DNA of 16,251 nt from JAMOBE01 sp039908285 (GTDB taxonomy: Bacteria; Pseudomonadota; Alphaproteobacteria; Rhodospirillales; Rhodospirillaceae): the NCBI GenBank assembly GCA_039908285.1, contig JAMOBE010000083.1, forward strand, positions 1-16,251, in the 5' to 3' direction. Position numbers and translations under genes: made by a program. Of this stretch, positions 1 through 6,443 are shown piece by piece. A model generated the notes under the pieces. It had not been told where the DNA came from, did no database searches, and worked only from the letters and a program-made list of their open reading frames with translations. Each line of letters opens with the position of its first letter. The first letter of the stretch is position 1.

Positions 1-59
1 CGGGAGCTTCGGCACCCCCCTCACCCAACCCTCTCCCCCCTGAAGGGGGGGAGAGGGCT
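1..59. repeat. Palindromic intergenic repeat, left copy
   Basis: A C-rich arm and a G-rich arm (about 29-40 and 44-57) form a hairpin of roughly a dozen base pairs around a short TGAA-type loop, preceded by a conserved tail (7-28). The first 40 bases match the reverse complement of the right window end (16193-16232) with one mismatch. It lies about 40 bases past the stop of the DUF302 gene, so on the minus strand the hairpin could also end that transcript. Motifs of this CCCTCTCCCC/GGGGAGAGGG kind with a GGGTGAGGGG tail are dispersed in intergenic DNA of many proteobacteria (recalled, not searched). No coding capacity is apparent. Confidence 0.8.
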
Positions 60-96
60 ATGTACCCCCGGACGATGTGGAAACGGGGTCAGGCGA

Positions 97-675
97 TCAG
101 AAATCGCCCTTGGCGGCGCCGTTCATGATCTCCTGGATCACTCCCCAGACCCGCAGGGCTTCCTTGCGCAGATCCGCCGGCAACGGCTTGCCGCCATGGA
201 TCATGAGGTCGAGCCGCATGGTGAAGAGCCACAACTTGCCCTTGTCGTCCTGGACCACGCTGATGCGGCAGGGCATGAACGCCGTATAGGCATTGTTGTA
301 GTCGGCCATCATCTTGCCGACACGGGCATCGCAGAACGAGAGGAAGGCGACGTGACGGTACGGCTGACCGGTCACCGCCTCCACCTGCTTGTAGAAGGGG
401 GCCTCGCCGACGAACAGGAAGTTGCGGGCGTTGGCCAGGCTCTTCAGCGACTCCTTCACGTCATCGGCGGAGACACCATCCTTGACCGGCACGGCCATGA
501 CCATCGCATCGCCCGGATCCCGGGTGGCCAGAAGGGTCTTGGCGAATTCCATGTAGGTGGGCACCACCTCGGAGTCAAATTCCGACAGCAGCGATTTGGC
601 CTTCAGATATCCCGCAGCGCCGACGACGATGGCGATCAGCCCGACCACCGCCAGTATGTTTCTGATGAACTGCAT
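97..675 (-). CDS. DUF302-family membrane-anchored protein
   Basis: The 192-residue protein starts with one hydrophobic segment (about residues 5-23) that is either a signal anchor or an uncleaved signal peptide, with the rest probably periplasmic. The body fits the DUF302 pattern: a central 'FLSFCDARVGKMM' stretch, then 'FMPCRISVVQDDKGKLWLFTM', with Cys at each. DUF302 proteins are small alpha/beta domains of unknown biochemical role, often next to redox or sulfur genes. The start is supported by a purine-rich AGGGGG a few bases before ATG. A TATACT at 725-730 (read on the minus strand) is a possible -10, but I see no convincing -35. It appears monocistronic, with the left repeat hairpin just downstream. 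Family assignment is from recognisable pattern only; function unknown. Confidence 0.75.
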   Translation of the reverse strand: MQFIRNILAVVGLIAIVVGAAGYLKAKSLLSEFDSEVVPTYMEFAKTLLATRDPGDAMVMAVPVKDGVSADDVKESLKSLANARNFLFVGEAPFYKQVEAVTGQPYRHVAFLSFCDARVGKMMADYNNAYTAFMPCRISVVQDDKGKLWLFTMRLDLMIHGGKPLPADLRKEALRVWGVIQEIMNGAAKGDF

Positions 676-775
676 CGTTTCCCCCTGTCTGACCGGCGGT
701 TGGCCGGAACTTCAACGGAGACCGAGTATATAAGAAAATTTGCGCTCGAACACCACCGCTTCCGGACCCGGTCCC

Positions 776-1423
776 TCACTGGTCGCTGAACTGCACCTCG
801 CGGGTTTCCTCGCGGACGAAGCCGCCGGCCATTTTCATGAAGGCCTCGGCGGTCAGGTCGGCGTCCAAAAGGGCGCCGTGGTGGGCGAAGCGGTTGGAGC
901 GGTCCACCCACAGCCGGTCGCAGAGCGCGTCCAGCGACCCCGACGCCTTGGGAAAGAAGGCGTGGGACAGGTTCTGGGTGCAGACGAAGCGCTCGTCGCC
1001 GAAGGGCCATTCGTCCCAGGGGGCCAGCTTGGCCCGGTGGAATTCATAGTTGAGGAACGAGATTTCGTTGCGCGCTCCATGCGCGAGGAGCGGCGAGTCG
1101 CCGAAGAACGCCAGCATGGCGTCCACCACGTCGGTGAATCGCGGCGCCTTGCGCAGGGTGCTCGGGTTGATGCCGTGGATCTCGACGGAGGTCTTCTTCA
1201 CCGGTCCCTCGGGGTTGACGCGGGTCTCCCAGGTGGCTCCCCGCCGCCAGCCGTCGGCGTCGCGCAGCAGTTCGAGACAGCCGATCTCGATGACCACGCC
1301 GGGGAGTCTCATGCCCTTCGGCATGCGCTGGACGTCGTCTTCGGAGGCCATGGGGTGGCCGGTGGTCTCGATGTCGATGGCAACGAGGCGCTGGGCGGCG
1401 GCAATATCGTCAAGCTGAAGCAC
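776..1423 (-). CDS. DnaQ-like 3'-5' exonuclease (DEDDh type)
   Basis: The protein resembles the epsilon-subunit exonuclease family that removes nucleotides from DNA or RNA 3' ends using two metal ions. Counting from the GTG at 1423 it has 215 residues: ExoI 'AIDIETTG' (Asp17, Glu19), ExoII 'LLAHGARNEISFLNYE' and ExoIII 'HHGALLDA' (His182, Asp187). In ExoII the usual Asp position is Glu120. The reading frame stays open to 1567, but the upstream part is low-complexity Arg/Pro translated from the kinase gene. GTG at 1423 has a GGAG eight bases upstream, so I chose it. It overlaps the kinase stop by 14 bases, which suggests translational coupling. There are no polymerase domains, so it is probably a stand-alone repair or RNA-processing nuclease rather than the replicative proofreader. 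Confidence 0.8.
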   Translation of the reverse strand: MLQLDDIAAAQRLVAIDIETTGHPMASEDDVQRMPKGMRLPGVVIEIGCLELLRDADGWRRGATWETRVNPEGPVKKTSVEIHGINPSTLRKAPRFTDVVDAMLAFFGDSPLLAHGARNEISFLNYEFHRAKLAPWDEWPFGDERFVCTQNLSHAFFPKASGSLDALCDRLWVDRSNRFAHHGALLDADLTAEAFMKMAGGFVREETREVQFSDQ

Positions 1424-3524
1424 GGGGCGTCTCCGTCGTCTTTGGAGTGGATGGGGGCGTGGATGGGGGAGGGGGCGCCGTCTCGTGGTCCAGGGACGGC
1501 TGTCCCAGGATGAAGCGGAAGGTCGAGCCGGCACCCGGAGAGGACTCCACCCAGATGCGTCCGCCATGGCGCTCGACGATGGTCTTGCACAGGGCGAGAC
1601 CGATCCCGGTCCCCTCGTAGCTGTCGGGACCGTGGAGTCGCTGGAACATGACGAAGATGCGGTCGAAGTAGCGGGGCTCGATGCCGATGCCGTTGTCGGC
1701 GACGGCGAACTCCCATCCCGTGGGCCGGGAGTGGGCGGAAATGCGGATCAGCGGCGGGCGCGCCGGGTCGCGGTACTTGACGGCATTGCCGATCAGGTTC
1801 TGGAACAGGCTGCCGAGGTGGTTCGAATCTCCCGGGATCACCGGCAGCGGCGTGTCGACCACCACCTCGGCCCCGGCGTCGGCGATGGCGCTGGCCAGGG
1901 CCCGGCGCGCCAGTTGAACCATTTCGGCGCAGTCCACCGGCTTCATCTGCTGGGGCCGCGTCGTCACCCGCGAGTACTGGAGCAGATCGAGAACCAGCGT
2001 CGACATGCGCTGCGCCGCCCCCACGGCGAAGTCGATGAACTCGCCGGCATCGCTGTCGAGCTGGGTCCCGTAGCGGCGCTTGAGGAGTTGCAGGTAGCTC
2101 GAAATGGTGCGCAGGGGAGTCTGGAGGTCGTGGGAGGCCACGTAGGCGAACTGCTGAAGGTCGCGGTTGGACCGGCGCAGCGTCTCCTCCATCGCCTTGA
2201 GGGACGAGACGTCGATGGCCACCCCGAGAAGCCGCGGCTCGCCGTCGATGACGCTGGATGTCGCGGTGAAATAGTGGGGCACGCCATCGCCGTTGCGACT
2301 CATCAGCCGGGCCTCGGCCTCGGCGTAGCCGGTGTCGAAGGCCTGGCGGATGCGCTGGGCGATCAGGGGACGGTCGTCGTCGGTGAAGAAGTCGAGGATG
2401 CTCTTTTCGGCCAGTTCCTCCGCGCCCCAGCCGGTGACCGTCTCGAAATTGCGGTTCCACAGGCGCAGCCGCTCGTCATGGTCCACCATGTAGAAGATGC
2501 CGGGCAGGCTGTCGATGATCAGCGTCGACAGGTTGCGCTGGTTGGACAGGGCGTTTTCGCTGCGGCCGATGCGCTGCATCTGCCGACGGATGATCAGGCC
2601 GGCCATGATGGCGATGCCCGAGGCGATGGCCGCGAGGGTCGCGTCGGTCAGCGCCATCTGGCGCCAGCGGTGGAGCGCGCTCGCCGTCGGCACGGTGGCC
2701 ACCGAGACCAGGGGAAAGCCGGAAAGCCGCCGCGCGCCGATGATCCTCTCCACCCCGCCCGCGGCGTTGACCTCGTTGCCGGACATCCGCTCGCCCCCTT
2801 GAGCCCCCGTCATCTCGCGGACCGCCGCGGCGATCCGGCCGACGAAGGCCTCGTGCGCCGGAACGCGGATCAAGACAGTGCCGTCGGTCCGGATCAGGGC
2901 CAGGGAGTTGTTCTCGTTGCCGAGCAGGTCCCGGTAGAACTTCAGGAAGTATCCCGCATCCATGATGCCGACCACCGCCCCCTGGAACGAGCCGTCCCCA
3001 TGGCGGAGGGGCCGGCTGACCCCGAACACCCACTCGCCCGCACGATCCCGCGACGCCTGGGTGGTGCCGATGTACAGGGAAAGCGAGGGGTCGTCGCGCA
3101 GATGGCGGAAATAGTCGCGGTCCGGCACGTCGATGGGCGGCCCGTCCACCGTCCAGTGGAGAACCCGTCCGTCGCCGTCGAGGACGAGGAGATCCCGCAG
3201 GTGGGGATTGGCGGCGGCGATGCGCTTCAGCAGGCCGTGGATCTCGGGCGCGTCGCGGCTGCCGGCGGCCGGGCTGATGGCCAGAATCTCGGCGATGTCG
3301 TCAAGGGTGCGGGCGACGCCGAACAGGGTTCGCTCGGTGTGGGCGGCCAGCAGCCGAGCCTTGTCGCGCACCACCTGCCGCGCGTCGTCAAGGATGACCG
3401 AGCGGGACCGCCAGCTGTGAAAACCGACCAGCGCCCAGATGGTGGCGATCAGCACCACCGTCACGGCGGCCAGCAGCCGCCCACCCGGTTGTGCGGATAT
3501 CTCCGACCCCTTCCGCCCCTGCAT
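1410..3524 (-). CDS. Membrane sensor histidine kinase (Cache-like, PAS, HisKA, HATPase)
   Basis: Starting from the ATG at 3524 (AGGGG eight bases upstream; GTG at 3533 is the alternative) it has 704 residues. Order of parts: a membrane segment at about 17-38; an extracytoplasmic double-Cache-like sensor at about 40-285 with 'VPDRDYFRHLR' and 'GVSRPLRHGDGSFQGAVVGIMD'; a second membrane segment at about 291-313; a PAS domain at about 328-440; HisKA with 'YVASHDLQTPLR' (phosphoacceptor His465); and an ATPase domain with N-box Asn580, 'DNGIGI' (Asp610) and 'GTGIGLALCK' (638-647). All residues for autophosphorylation are present. The HDLQ.PLR form is typical of phytochrome-type kinases. It has no receiver domain and no response regulator gene lies beside it, so it is an orphan here. 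The ligand is unknown; small organic acids are common for Cache domains. A 27-residue Pro/Thr-rich tail follows the kinase core. Confidence 0.9.
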   Translation of the reverse strand: MQGRKGSEISAQPGGRLLAAVTVVLIATIWALVGFHSWRSRSVILDDARQVVRDKARLLAAHTERTLFGVARTLDDIAEILAISPAAGSRDAPEIHGLLKRIAAANPHLRDLLVLDGDGRVLHWTVDGPPIDVPDRDYFRHLRDDPSLSLYIGTTQASRDRAGEWVFGVSRPLRHGDGSFQGAVVGIMDAGYFLKFYRDLLGNENNSLALIRTDGTVLIRVPAHEAFVGRIAAAVREMTGAQGGERMSGNEVNAAGGVERIIGARRLSGFPLVSVATVPTASALHRWRQMALTDATLAAIASGIAIMAGLIIRRQMQRIGRSENALSNQRNLSTLIIDSLPGIFYMVDHDERLRLWNRNFETVTGWGAEELAEKSILDFFTDDDRPLIAQRIRQAFDTGYAEAEARLMSRNGDGVPHYFTATSSVIDGEPRLLGVAIDVSSLKAMEETLRRSNRDLQQFAYVASHDLQTPLRTISSYLQLLKRRYGTQLDSDAGEFIDFAVGAAQRMSTLVLDLLQYSRVTTRPQQMKPVDCAEMVQLARRALASAIADAGAEVVVDTPLPVIPGDSNHLGSLFQNLIGNAVKYRDPARPPLIRISAHSRPTGWEFAVADNGIGIEPRYFDRIFVMFQRLHGPDSYEGTGIGLALCKTIVERHGGRIWVESSPGAGSTFRFILGQPSLDHETAPPPPSTPPSTPKTTETPRASA

Positions 3525-3595
3525 CACCGACACCCCTGCCGCGATCGCCGCCGCGACGTCATGGCGTCATGATAGGGGATGCCGGCCGCGATCCC

Positions 3596-3628
3596 AAGAA
3601 AAAGGCCTCTCCCCCTCAAGGGGGAGAG
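3596..3628 (-). terminator. Intrinsic terminator of the cytochrome c' gene
   Basis: Read on the minus strand, a perfect 9-bp stem (CTCTCCCCC with GGGGGAGAG, 3607-3628, TTGA loop) is followed by GCC and then TTTTTCTT (3596-3603). It lies about 20 bases after the cytochrome c' stop. The stem is also a short version of the palindromic repeat seen at both window ends, so this copy may have been recruited as a terminator. Confidence 0.7.
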
Positions 3629-3649
3629 CGAGGAAGGAAAGGCGCCCGG

Positions 3650-4099
3650 TTACGGCCAGTCCTTCGCCTTGCCGTGGCAGTCGCGGCAGGTCTGCTTCAG
3701 CGTCTCCAGAGCGGCCAGGAACTTCACCGTGTCCCTGTCCTTGATCCAGGTCTGCGCCGCGCCCTCGAACTGTACCGAGGCCCTCTTGCTGGCGGCGGCA
3801 AGCTTGTCGAACTCCGGCTCCGTCTTCCATGGCCACTTCTGGCTGGAGGTGTTCTTGTCGCCGGGGAAGACGTGATCGAGCAACCCCTCCGTCCGGCTGA
3901 TGGCCTCGGCATGTCGCACCACGTTGTCGGCATACTTGTTGGGTGTCGCCGTCAGCATCTCGATCGCCTGGATATGATTCAGGAACGTGCCCATTACCAA
4001 CTCCAGGTAGTCTCGCTTCCTCATCTCTTCGGCAGAAGCGGTGGTCGCGGTGATCGCGAAAGCCAGGCTACCCATCACCGCCAACGTCCGGATCTTCAT
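3650..4099 (-). CDS. Cytochrome c' (periplasmic, C-terminal haem)
   Basis: A 149-residue precursor. Residues 1-23 form a clear signal peptide ending ASA-EE, so the mature protein is periplasmic. The single c-type haem site 'CRDCH' (Cys138, Cys141, His142) sits 8 residues from the C-terminus, the placement diagnostic of cytochrome c' four-helix-bundle proteins, and the helix 'MGTFLNHIQAIEML' matches their first core helix. These proteins carry high-spin haem with an open distal face and bind NO or CO; proposed roles are NO tolerance and electron buffering. AGGGGGA precedes the ATG. A good promoter lies upstream (4132-4160) and a terminator just downstream, so it is a single-gene unit. The family call is firm; the physiological role is inferred. 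Confidence 0.9.
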   Translation of the reverse strand: MKIRTLAVMGSLAFAITATTASAEEMRKRDYLELVMGTFLNHIQAIEMLTATPNKYADNVVRHAEAISRTEGLLDHVFPGDKNTSSQKWPWKTEPEFDKLAAASKRASVQFEGAAQTWIKDRDTVKFLAALETLKQTCRDCHGKAKDWP

Positions 4100-4131
4100 G
4101 TTTCCCCCTGGGTTTCCTCTATTGGCGAGGA

Positions 4132-4160
4132 TTTCTAATCCCCACGCCTCGAATGGTCAA
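4132..4160 (-). promoter_or_regulatory. Sigma-70-type promoter for the cytochrome c' gene
   Basis: On the minus strand, TTGACC (4160-4155) and TAGAAA (4137-4132) are separated by exactly 17 bases. Both boxes are near consensus, and the predicted start would give a leader of about 25 bases before ATG at 4099. No obvious operator is seen around it. Confidence 0.6.
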
Positions 4161-4236
4161 GTCTCGCGGTCCCGGTGCGCACGGCAATCGGGTGAGGGCT
4201 TTCTTTGGTCGAGGTACCGATACATTTTTCAGGCCC

Positions 4237-4812
4237 TCAGGCGACGGCGGTTTCGGGGGATGGGTCTTCGTCTCCGGAGTCCCCGTCGGCCGCCGCGACT
4301 CCGCGCCTGATCTCTTCGGTGAACCCGAACGTGGACAGGTCGGCCATGCGCGTCGGGTAGAGAACGCCGTCGAGATGGTCGCACTCGTGCTGCACCACCC
4401 GGGCGTGGAAGCCCTCGGCCTCGCGGTCGATCTCGCGGCCGCCCAGGTCCAGGCCACGATAACGGATGCGGTCGAACCTGGGCACGGCCCCGGTCATGCC
4501 GGGAATCGACAGGCAGCCCTCATAGGCGCTGGTCATGGCCTCGGACAGCGGCTCGATCTCCGGGTTGCTCAGCACCGTGAGTGGCACCGGCCGGTTTCCG
4601 CGCTCCCCGGGGACGTAAAAGATCACCAGCCGCAACGGCACGAACACCTGCGGCGCGGCAAGGCCGACTCCCCGTTCCTCCTCCAGGGTCTCGATCATGT
4701 CCCGCACCAGGCGCAGGACCTCCGGGGCGCGGGGATCGGCCACCGGCTCGGCCCGCCGGCGGAGAATCGGATGGCCCATGCGTGCGATCTTCAGTACGGA
4801 CATGGGCGTCAT
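4237..4812 (-). CDS. def: Peptide deformylase
   Basis: This enzyme removes the formyl group from the N-terminal Met of nascent proteins in the cytosol, using a bound divalent metal. All three motifs are intact: 'GVGLAAPQ' (48-55), 'EGCLS' (98-102, metal ligand Cys100) and 'QHECDH' (metal ligands His142 and His146, catalytic Glu143). The 191 residues are slightly longer than usual because of an acidic, low-complexity C-terminal tail (about 173-191). ATG codons at 4812 and 4803 are both possible; a GGGG eight bases before 4812 slightly favours the longer form. fmt, the usual partner, is not adjacent. It is divergent from rpsU, with a tandem repeat and a promoter between them. Other alphaproteobacterial genomes carry more than one def, so this may not be the only copy. 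Confidence 0.95.
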   Translation of the reverse strand: MTPMSVLKIARMGHPILRRRAEPVADPRAPEVLRLVRDMIETLEEERGVGLAAPQVFVPLRLVIFYVPGERGNRPVPLTVLSNPEIEPLSEAMTSAYEGCLSIPGMTGAVPRFDRIRYRGLDLGGREIDREAEGFHARVVQHECDHLDGVLYPTRMADLSTFGFTEEIRRGVAAADGDSGDEDPSPETAVA

Positions 4813-4828
4813 TATGGACGCCCCGGCC

Positions 4829-4884
4829 GCGCCGGTAAATAGGCGCCGGGAAATGGGCGCCGGGAAATGGGCGCCGGGAAATGG
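4829..4884. repeat. 14-bp tandem repeat upstream of def
   Basis: Four head-to-tail copies of a 14-base unit: one degenerate (4829-4842) and three identical (4843-4856, 4857-4870, 4871-4884), consensus GCGCCGGGAAATGG, followed by a partial unit. The palindrome GGCGCC recurs at each junction. It starts 17 bases upstream of the def ATG, so in most arrangements it would lie in the def leader or promoter, and it ends 35 bases before the rpsU -35 box. Confidence 0.9.
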
Positions 4885-4919
4885 GCGAATGAGCGAACGG
4901 ATTCAGCAACTCAACGCCC

Positions 4920-4948
4920 TTCACAACGGGGCCGGCATGGGATATAAG
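4920..4948 (+). promoter_or_regulatory. Sigma-70-type promoter for rpsU
   Basis: TTCACA (4920-4925) and TATAAG (4943-4948) with a 17-base spacer; each differs from consensus at one base. The predicted start is near 4955, just ahead of the leader hairpin. This is among the best promoter matches in the window and fits a highly expressed ribosomal protein gene. Confidence 0.65.
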
Positions 4949-4959
4949 GTCGCACGTAC

Positions 4960-4989
4960 CGGACGGTGAGTGCACCGTCCGTTCTTTTT
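4960..4989 (+). promoter_or_regulatory. Terminator-like hairpin in the rpsU leader
   Basis: A perfect 9-bp stem (CGGACGGTG 4960-4968 with CACCGTCCG 4973-4981, AGTG loop) is followed by TTCTTTTT (4982-4989). In form it is an intrinsic terminator, but it lies after the predicted rpsU promoter and before the rpsU ribosome binding site. It could act as an attenuator, as a 5' stabilising stem-loop, or as a real terminator of readthrough if the true rpsU start lies downstream. Confidence 0.65.
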
Positions 4990-5016
4990 CCACTCCGTGT
5001 CAGAGGAGAGCGACCC

Positions 5017-5223
5017 CTGGTTCAGGTACTTGTCCGCGACAACAACGTCGATCAGGCGCTGAAGGCCCTCAAGAAAAAGATGCAGCGTGAGGGCATCTTC
5101 CGCGAGATGAAGCTGCGCCGCAGCTTCGAGAAGCCCTCCGAAAAGAAGGCGCGCGAAAAGGCCGAGGCGGTGCGCCGCGCTCGCAAGCTCGAACGCAAGC
5201 GCCTGGAACGAGAGGGATTCTGA
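5017..5223 (+). CDS. rpsU: 30S ribosomal protein S21
   Basis: S21 joins the small subunit late and supports initiation-stage pairing of 16S rRNA with mRNA. The sequence 'VQVLVRDNNVDQALKALKK' through the basic Arg/Lys/Glu-rich C-terminal helix is unmistakable, and 68 residues is normal. No ATG, GTG or TTG lies where the family normally begins. The nearest canonical in-frame codon is GTG at 4966, which is inside the leader hairpin and would add 17 atypical residues. A strong AGGAG (5004-5008) sits eight bases before CTG at 5017, so I infer a CTG start. GTT at 5020 aligns with the usual Met but is an even less likely start. Gene identity is certain; the start is not. Confidence 0.93.
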   Translation: MVQVLVRDNNVDQALKALKKKMQREGIFREMKLRRSFEKPSEKKAREKAEAVRRARKLERKRLEREGF

Positions 5224-5243
5224 GCCCACCCCGTTCTGGGCCT

Positions 5244-5273
5244 CGTTGACCCTGGTTCGCGTTGACCCTGGTT
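5244..5273. repeat. Short direct repeat after rpsU
   Basis: CGTTGACCCTGGTT occurs at 5244-5257 and again at 5260-5273 with a two-base spacer. It lies in the 143-base gap between rpsU and the comF-type gene. Each copy contains a TTGACC, but I see no matching -10. This gap otherwise holds only the comF ribosome binding site; no clear terminator for rpsU is visible. Confidence 0.7.
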
Positions 5274-5366
5274 TACCGGCAGCGCACCACTCCCTGCCGC
5301 GCTGCATGATGGTGGACGCGGAGGGGAAGGTGTGTGCGAAACCATGTTGGCTTGCAAGGTCCGCCC

Positions 5367-6116
5367 ATGGCCGAAGTGCCGATTCGCTCGATCCTTCATC
5401 TGGCCCGCCGGGCCGGCCGGCGGGCGCTTGATCTGTTACTGCCGCCGCAGTGCCTGGCCTGCGGCTCGCTGGTGGACGAGCCCGGGGCCCTGTGCGCGTC
5501 GTGCTGGACCCGCATCCAGTTCATCGTTTCCCCTTTCTGTGCCTGCTGCGGGCTGCCCTTCGAACTGGATCCCGGCGCGGAGGCGTTGTGCGGCGCCTGT
5601 ATCCGCGAGCGGCCGCCGTTCAGCCGGGCCCGGGCGGTAATGCGCTACGACGATGCCAGCAAGGCCCTGATCCTGAGCTTCAAGCACGGCGACCGTACCG
5701 ACTCGGCCCCGGCGTTCGGCCGCTGGCTGGCCCGGGCCGGGGCCGACCTGCTGGCCGGGACCGAGGTCCTGGTGCCGGTGCCGCTGCACCGCTGGCGCCT
5801 GTTCACCCGCCGCTACAATCAGGCGGCGCTGCTGGCCACCGAGCTTGGCCGCATCGGCGCGGTTCCCGTCGCCCCGGACGTGCTGGCCCGCCATCGTCAC
5901 ACTCCCCCGCAGAGTGGCAACCGCTCCGACCGCGCCCACAATGTCAGGGGCGCCTTCGTCGTCACCCGGCCCGATGCGGTCGCGGGGCGCGCGGTGCTGC
6001 TGATCGACGACGTGTTCACCACCGGTGCCACCCTGGCCGAGTGCGCGCGGGTGCTGCGGGCGGCGGGGGCGACCCGGGTGGACGTCCTGGCCCTGGCCCG
6101 GGTCATCAGCCGATAG
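5367..6116 (+). CDS. comF: ComF-family phosphoribosyltransferase-like protein
   Basis: The 249-residue protein has an N-terminal zinc-ribbon part with four Cys pairs or near-pairs (29/32, 43/46, 58/61, 75/78) and a C-terminal type I phosphoribosyltransferase domain carrying the PRPP-binding loop 'VLLIDDVFTTGATLAE' (210-225). Homologues (ComFC, GntX) assist natural transformation in competent bacteria; elsewhere the substrate is unknown. The motif 'FTRRYNQAALLA' is also family-typical. I chose ATG 5367 because AAGG lies about eight bases upstream and the protein then begins 'MAEVPIRS'. GTG at 5334 would add 11 unusual residues. It precedes grxC by 60 bases in the same direction, a neighbourhood seen in other alphaproteobacteria. 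No other competence genes are present, so a transformation role is unproven. Confidence 0.88.
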   Translation: MAEVPIRSILHLARRAGRRALDLLLPPQCLACGSLVDEPGALCASCWTRIQFIVSPFCACCGLPFELDPGAEALCGACIRERPPFSRARAVMRYDDASKALILSFKHGDRTDSAPAFGRWLARAGADLLAGTEVLVPVPLHRWRLFTRRYNQAALLATELGRIGAVPVAPDVLARHRHTPPQSGNRSDRAHNVRGAFVVTRPDAVAGRAVLLIDDVFTTGATLAECARVLRAAGATRVDVLALARVISR

Positions 6117-6119
6117 CGG

Positions 6120-6148
6120 GTGACGACGCGGCCGATTCGCGCTATATC
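6120..6148 (+). promoter_or_regulatory. Possible promoter for grxC
   Basis: GTGACG (6120-6125), 17 bases, TATATC (6143-6148). Each box matches consensus at only four of six positions, but the GCTATATCAGG context resembles promoters upstream of housekeeping genes in this group. Readthrough from comF is the alternative. Confidence 0.35.
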
Positions 6149-6176
6149 AGGGTTCTCTAATCATGGAGGGAGTGCA

Positions 6177-6443
6177 ATGGCCGACATCGAGATCTTCACC
6201 ACGCGCGTCTGTCCCTATTGCCGCCGGGCCAAGGACCTGTTCGGCCGCAAGGGGGCGTCCTACCGGGAAATCGACGTCAGCGACGACCAGGCCCTGCGCG
6301 AGTCGATGACGGAGCGGGCCGGCGGCCGTCGCTCCGTGCCGCAGATCTTCATCGACGGCCGGCACATCGGCGGCTGCGACGACCTGTATGCCCTGGACGC
6401 CCAGGGCGGACTCGACCCCCTGCTTCAGGGTGGAAGCTCTTGA
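6177..6443 (+). CDS. grxC: Glutaredoxin 3
   Basis: An 88-residue dithiol glutaredoxin that reduces protein disulfides and glutathione mixed disulfides with electrons from glutathione, in the cytosol. The active site is 'CPYC' (Cys12, Cys15), with the cis-proline motif 'SVPQIF' (Pro55) and the glutathione-binding 'GGCDDL' (65-70). Length is standard. The start is fixed by GGAGGG six bases before ATG. The stop TGA overlaps the TTG start of the next gene, so the two are co-translated. The pairing of a glutathione-dependent reductase with a nitrilase-family amidase is informative for the neighbour's role. Confidence 0.96.
   Translation: MADIEIFTTRVCPYCRRAKDLFGRKGASYREIDVSDDQALRESMTERAGGRRSVPQIFIDGRHIGGCDDLYALDAQGGLDPLLQGGSS

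Noticed and set aside
1424..1567. N-terminal extension of the exonuclease to ATG 1567
   Set aside because: The extra 48 residues are Arg/Pro low-complexity read out of frame through the kinase end; GTG 1423 has a proper ribosome binding site just before the conserved domain.
1485..3572. 695-codon plus-strand open frame antisense to the sensor kinase
   Set aside because: It is rich in Gly, Arg, His, Val and Asp with no domain pattern, as expected from high-GC codon bias opposite a real gene; the minus strand carries a complete kinase.
4153..4842. 229-codon plus-strand frame over def
   Set aside because: It is antisense to an intact deformylase with all three motifs; no recognisable domain.
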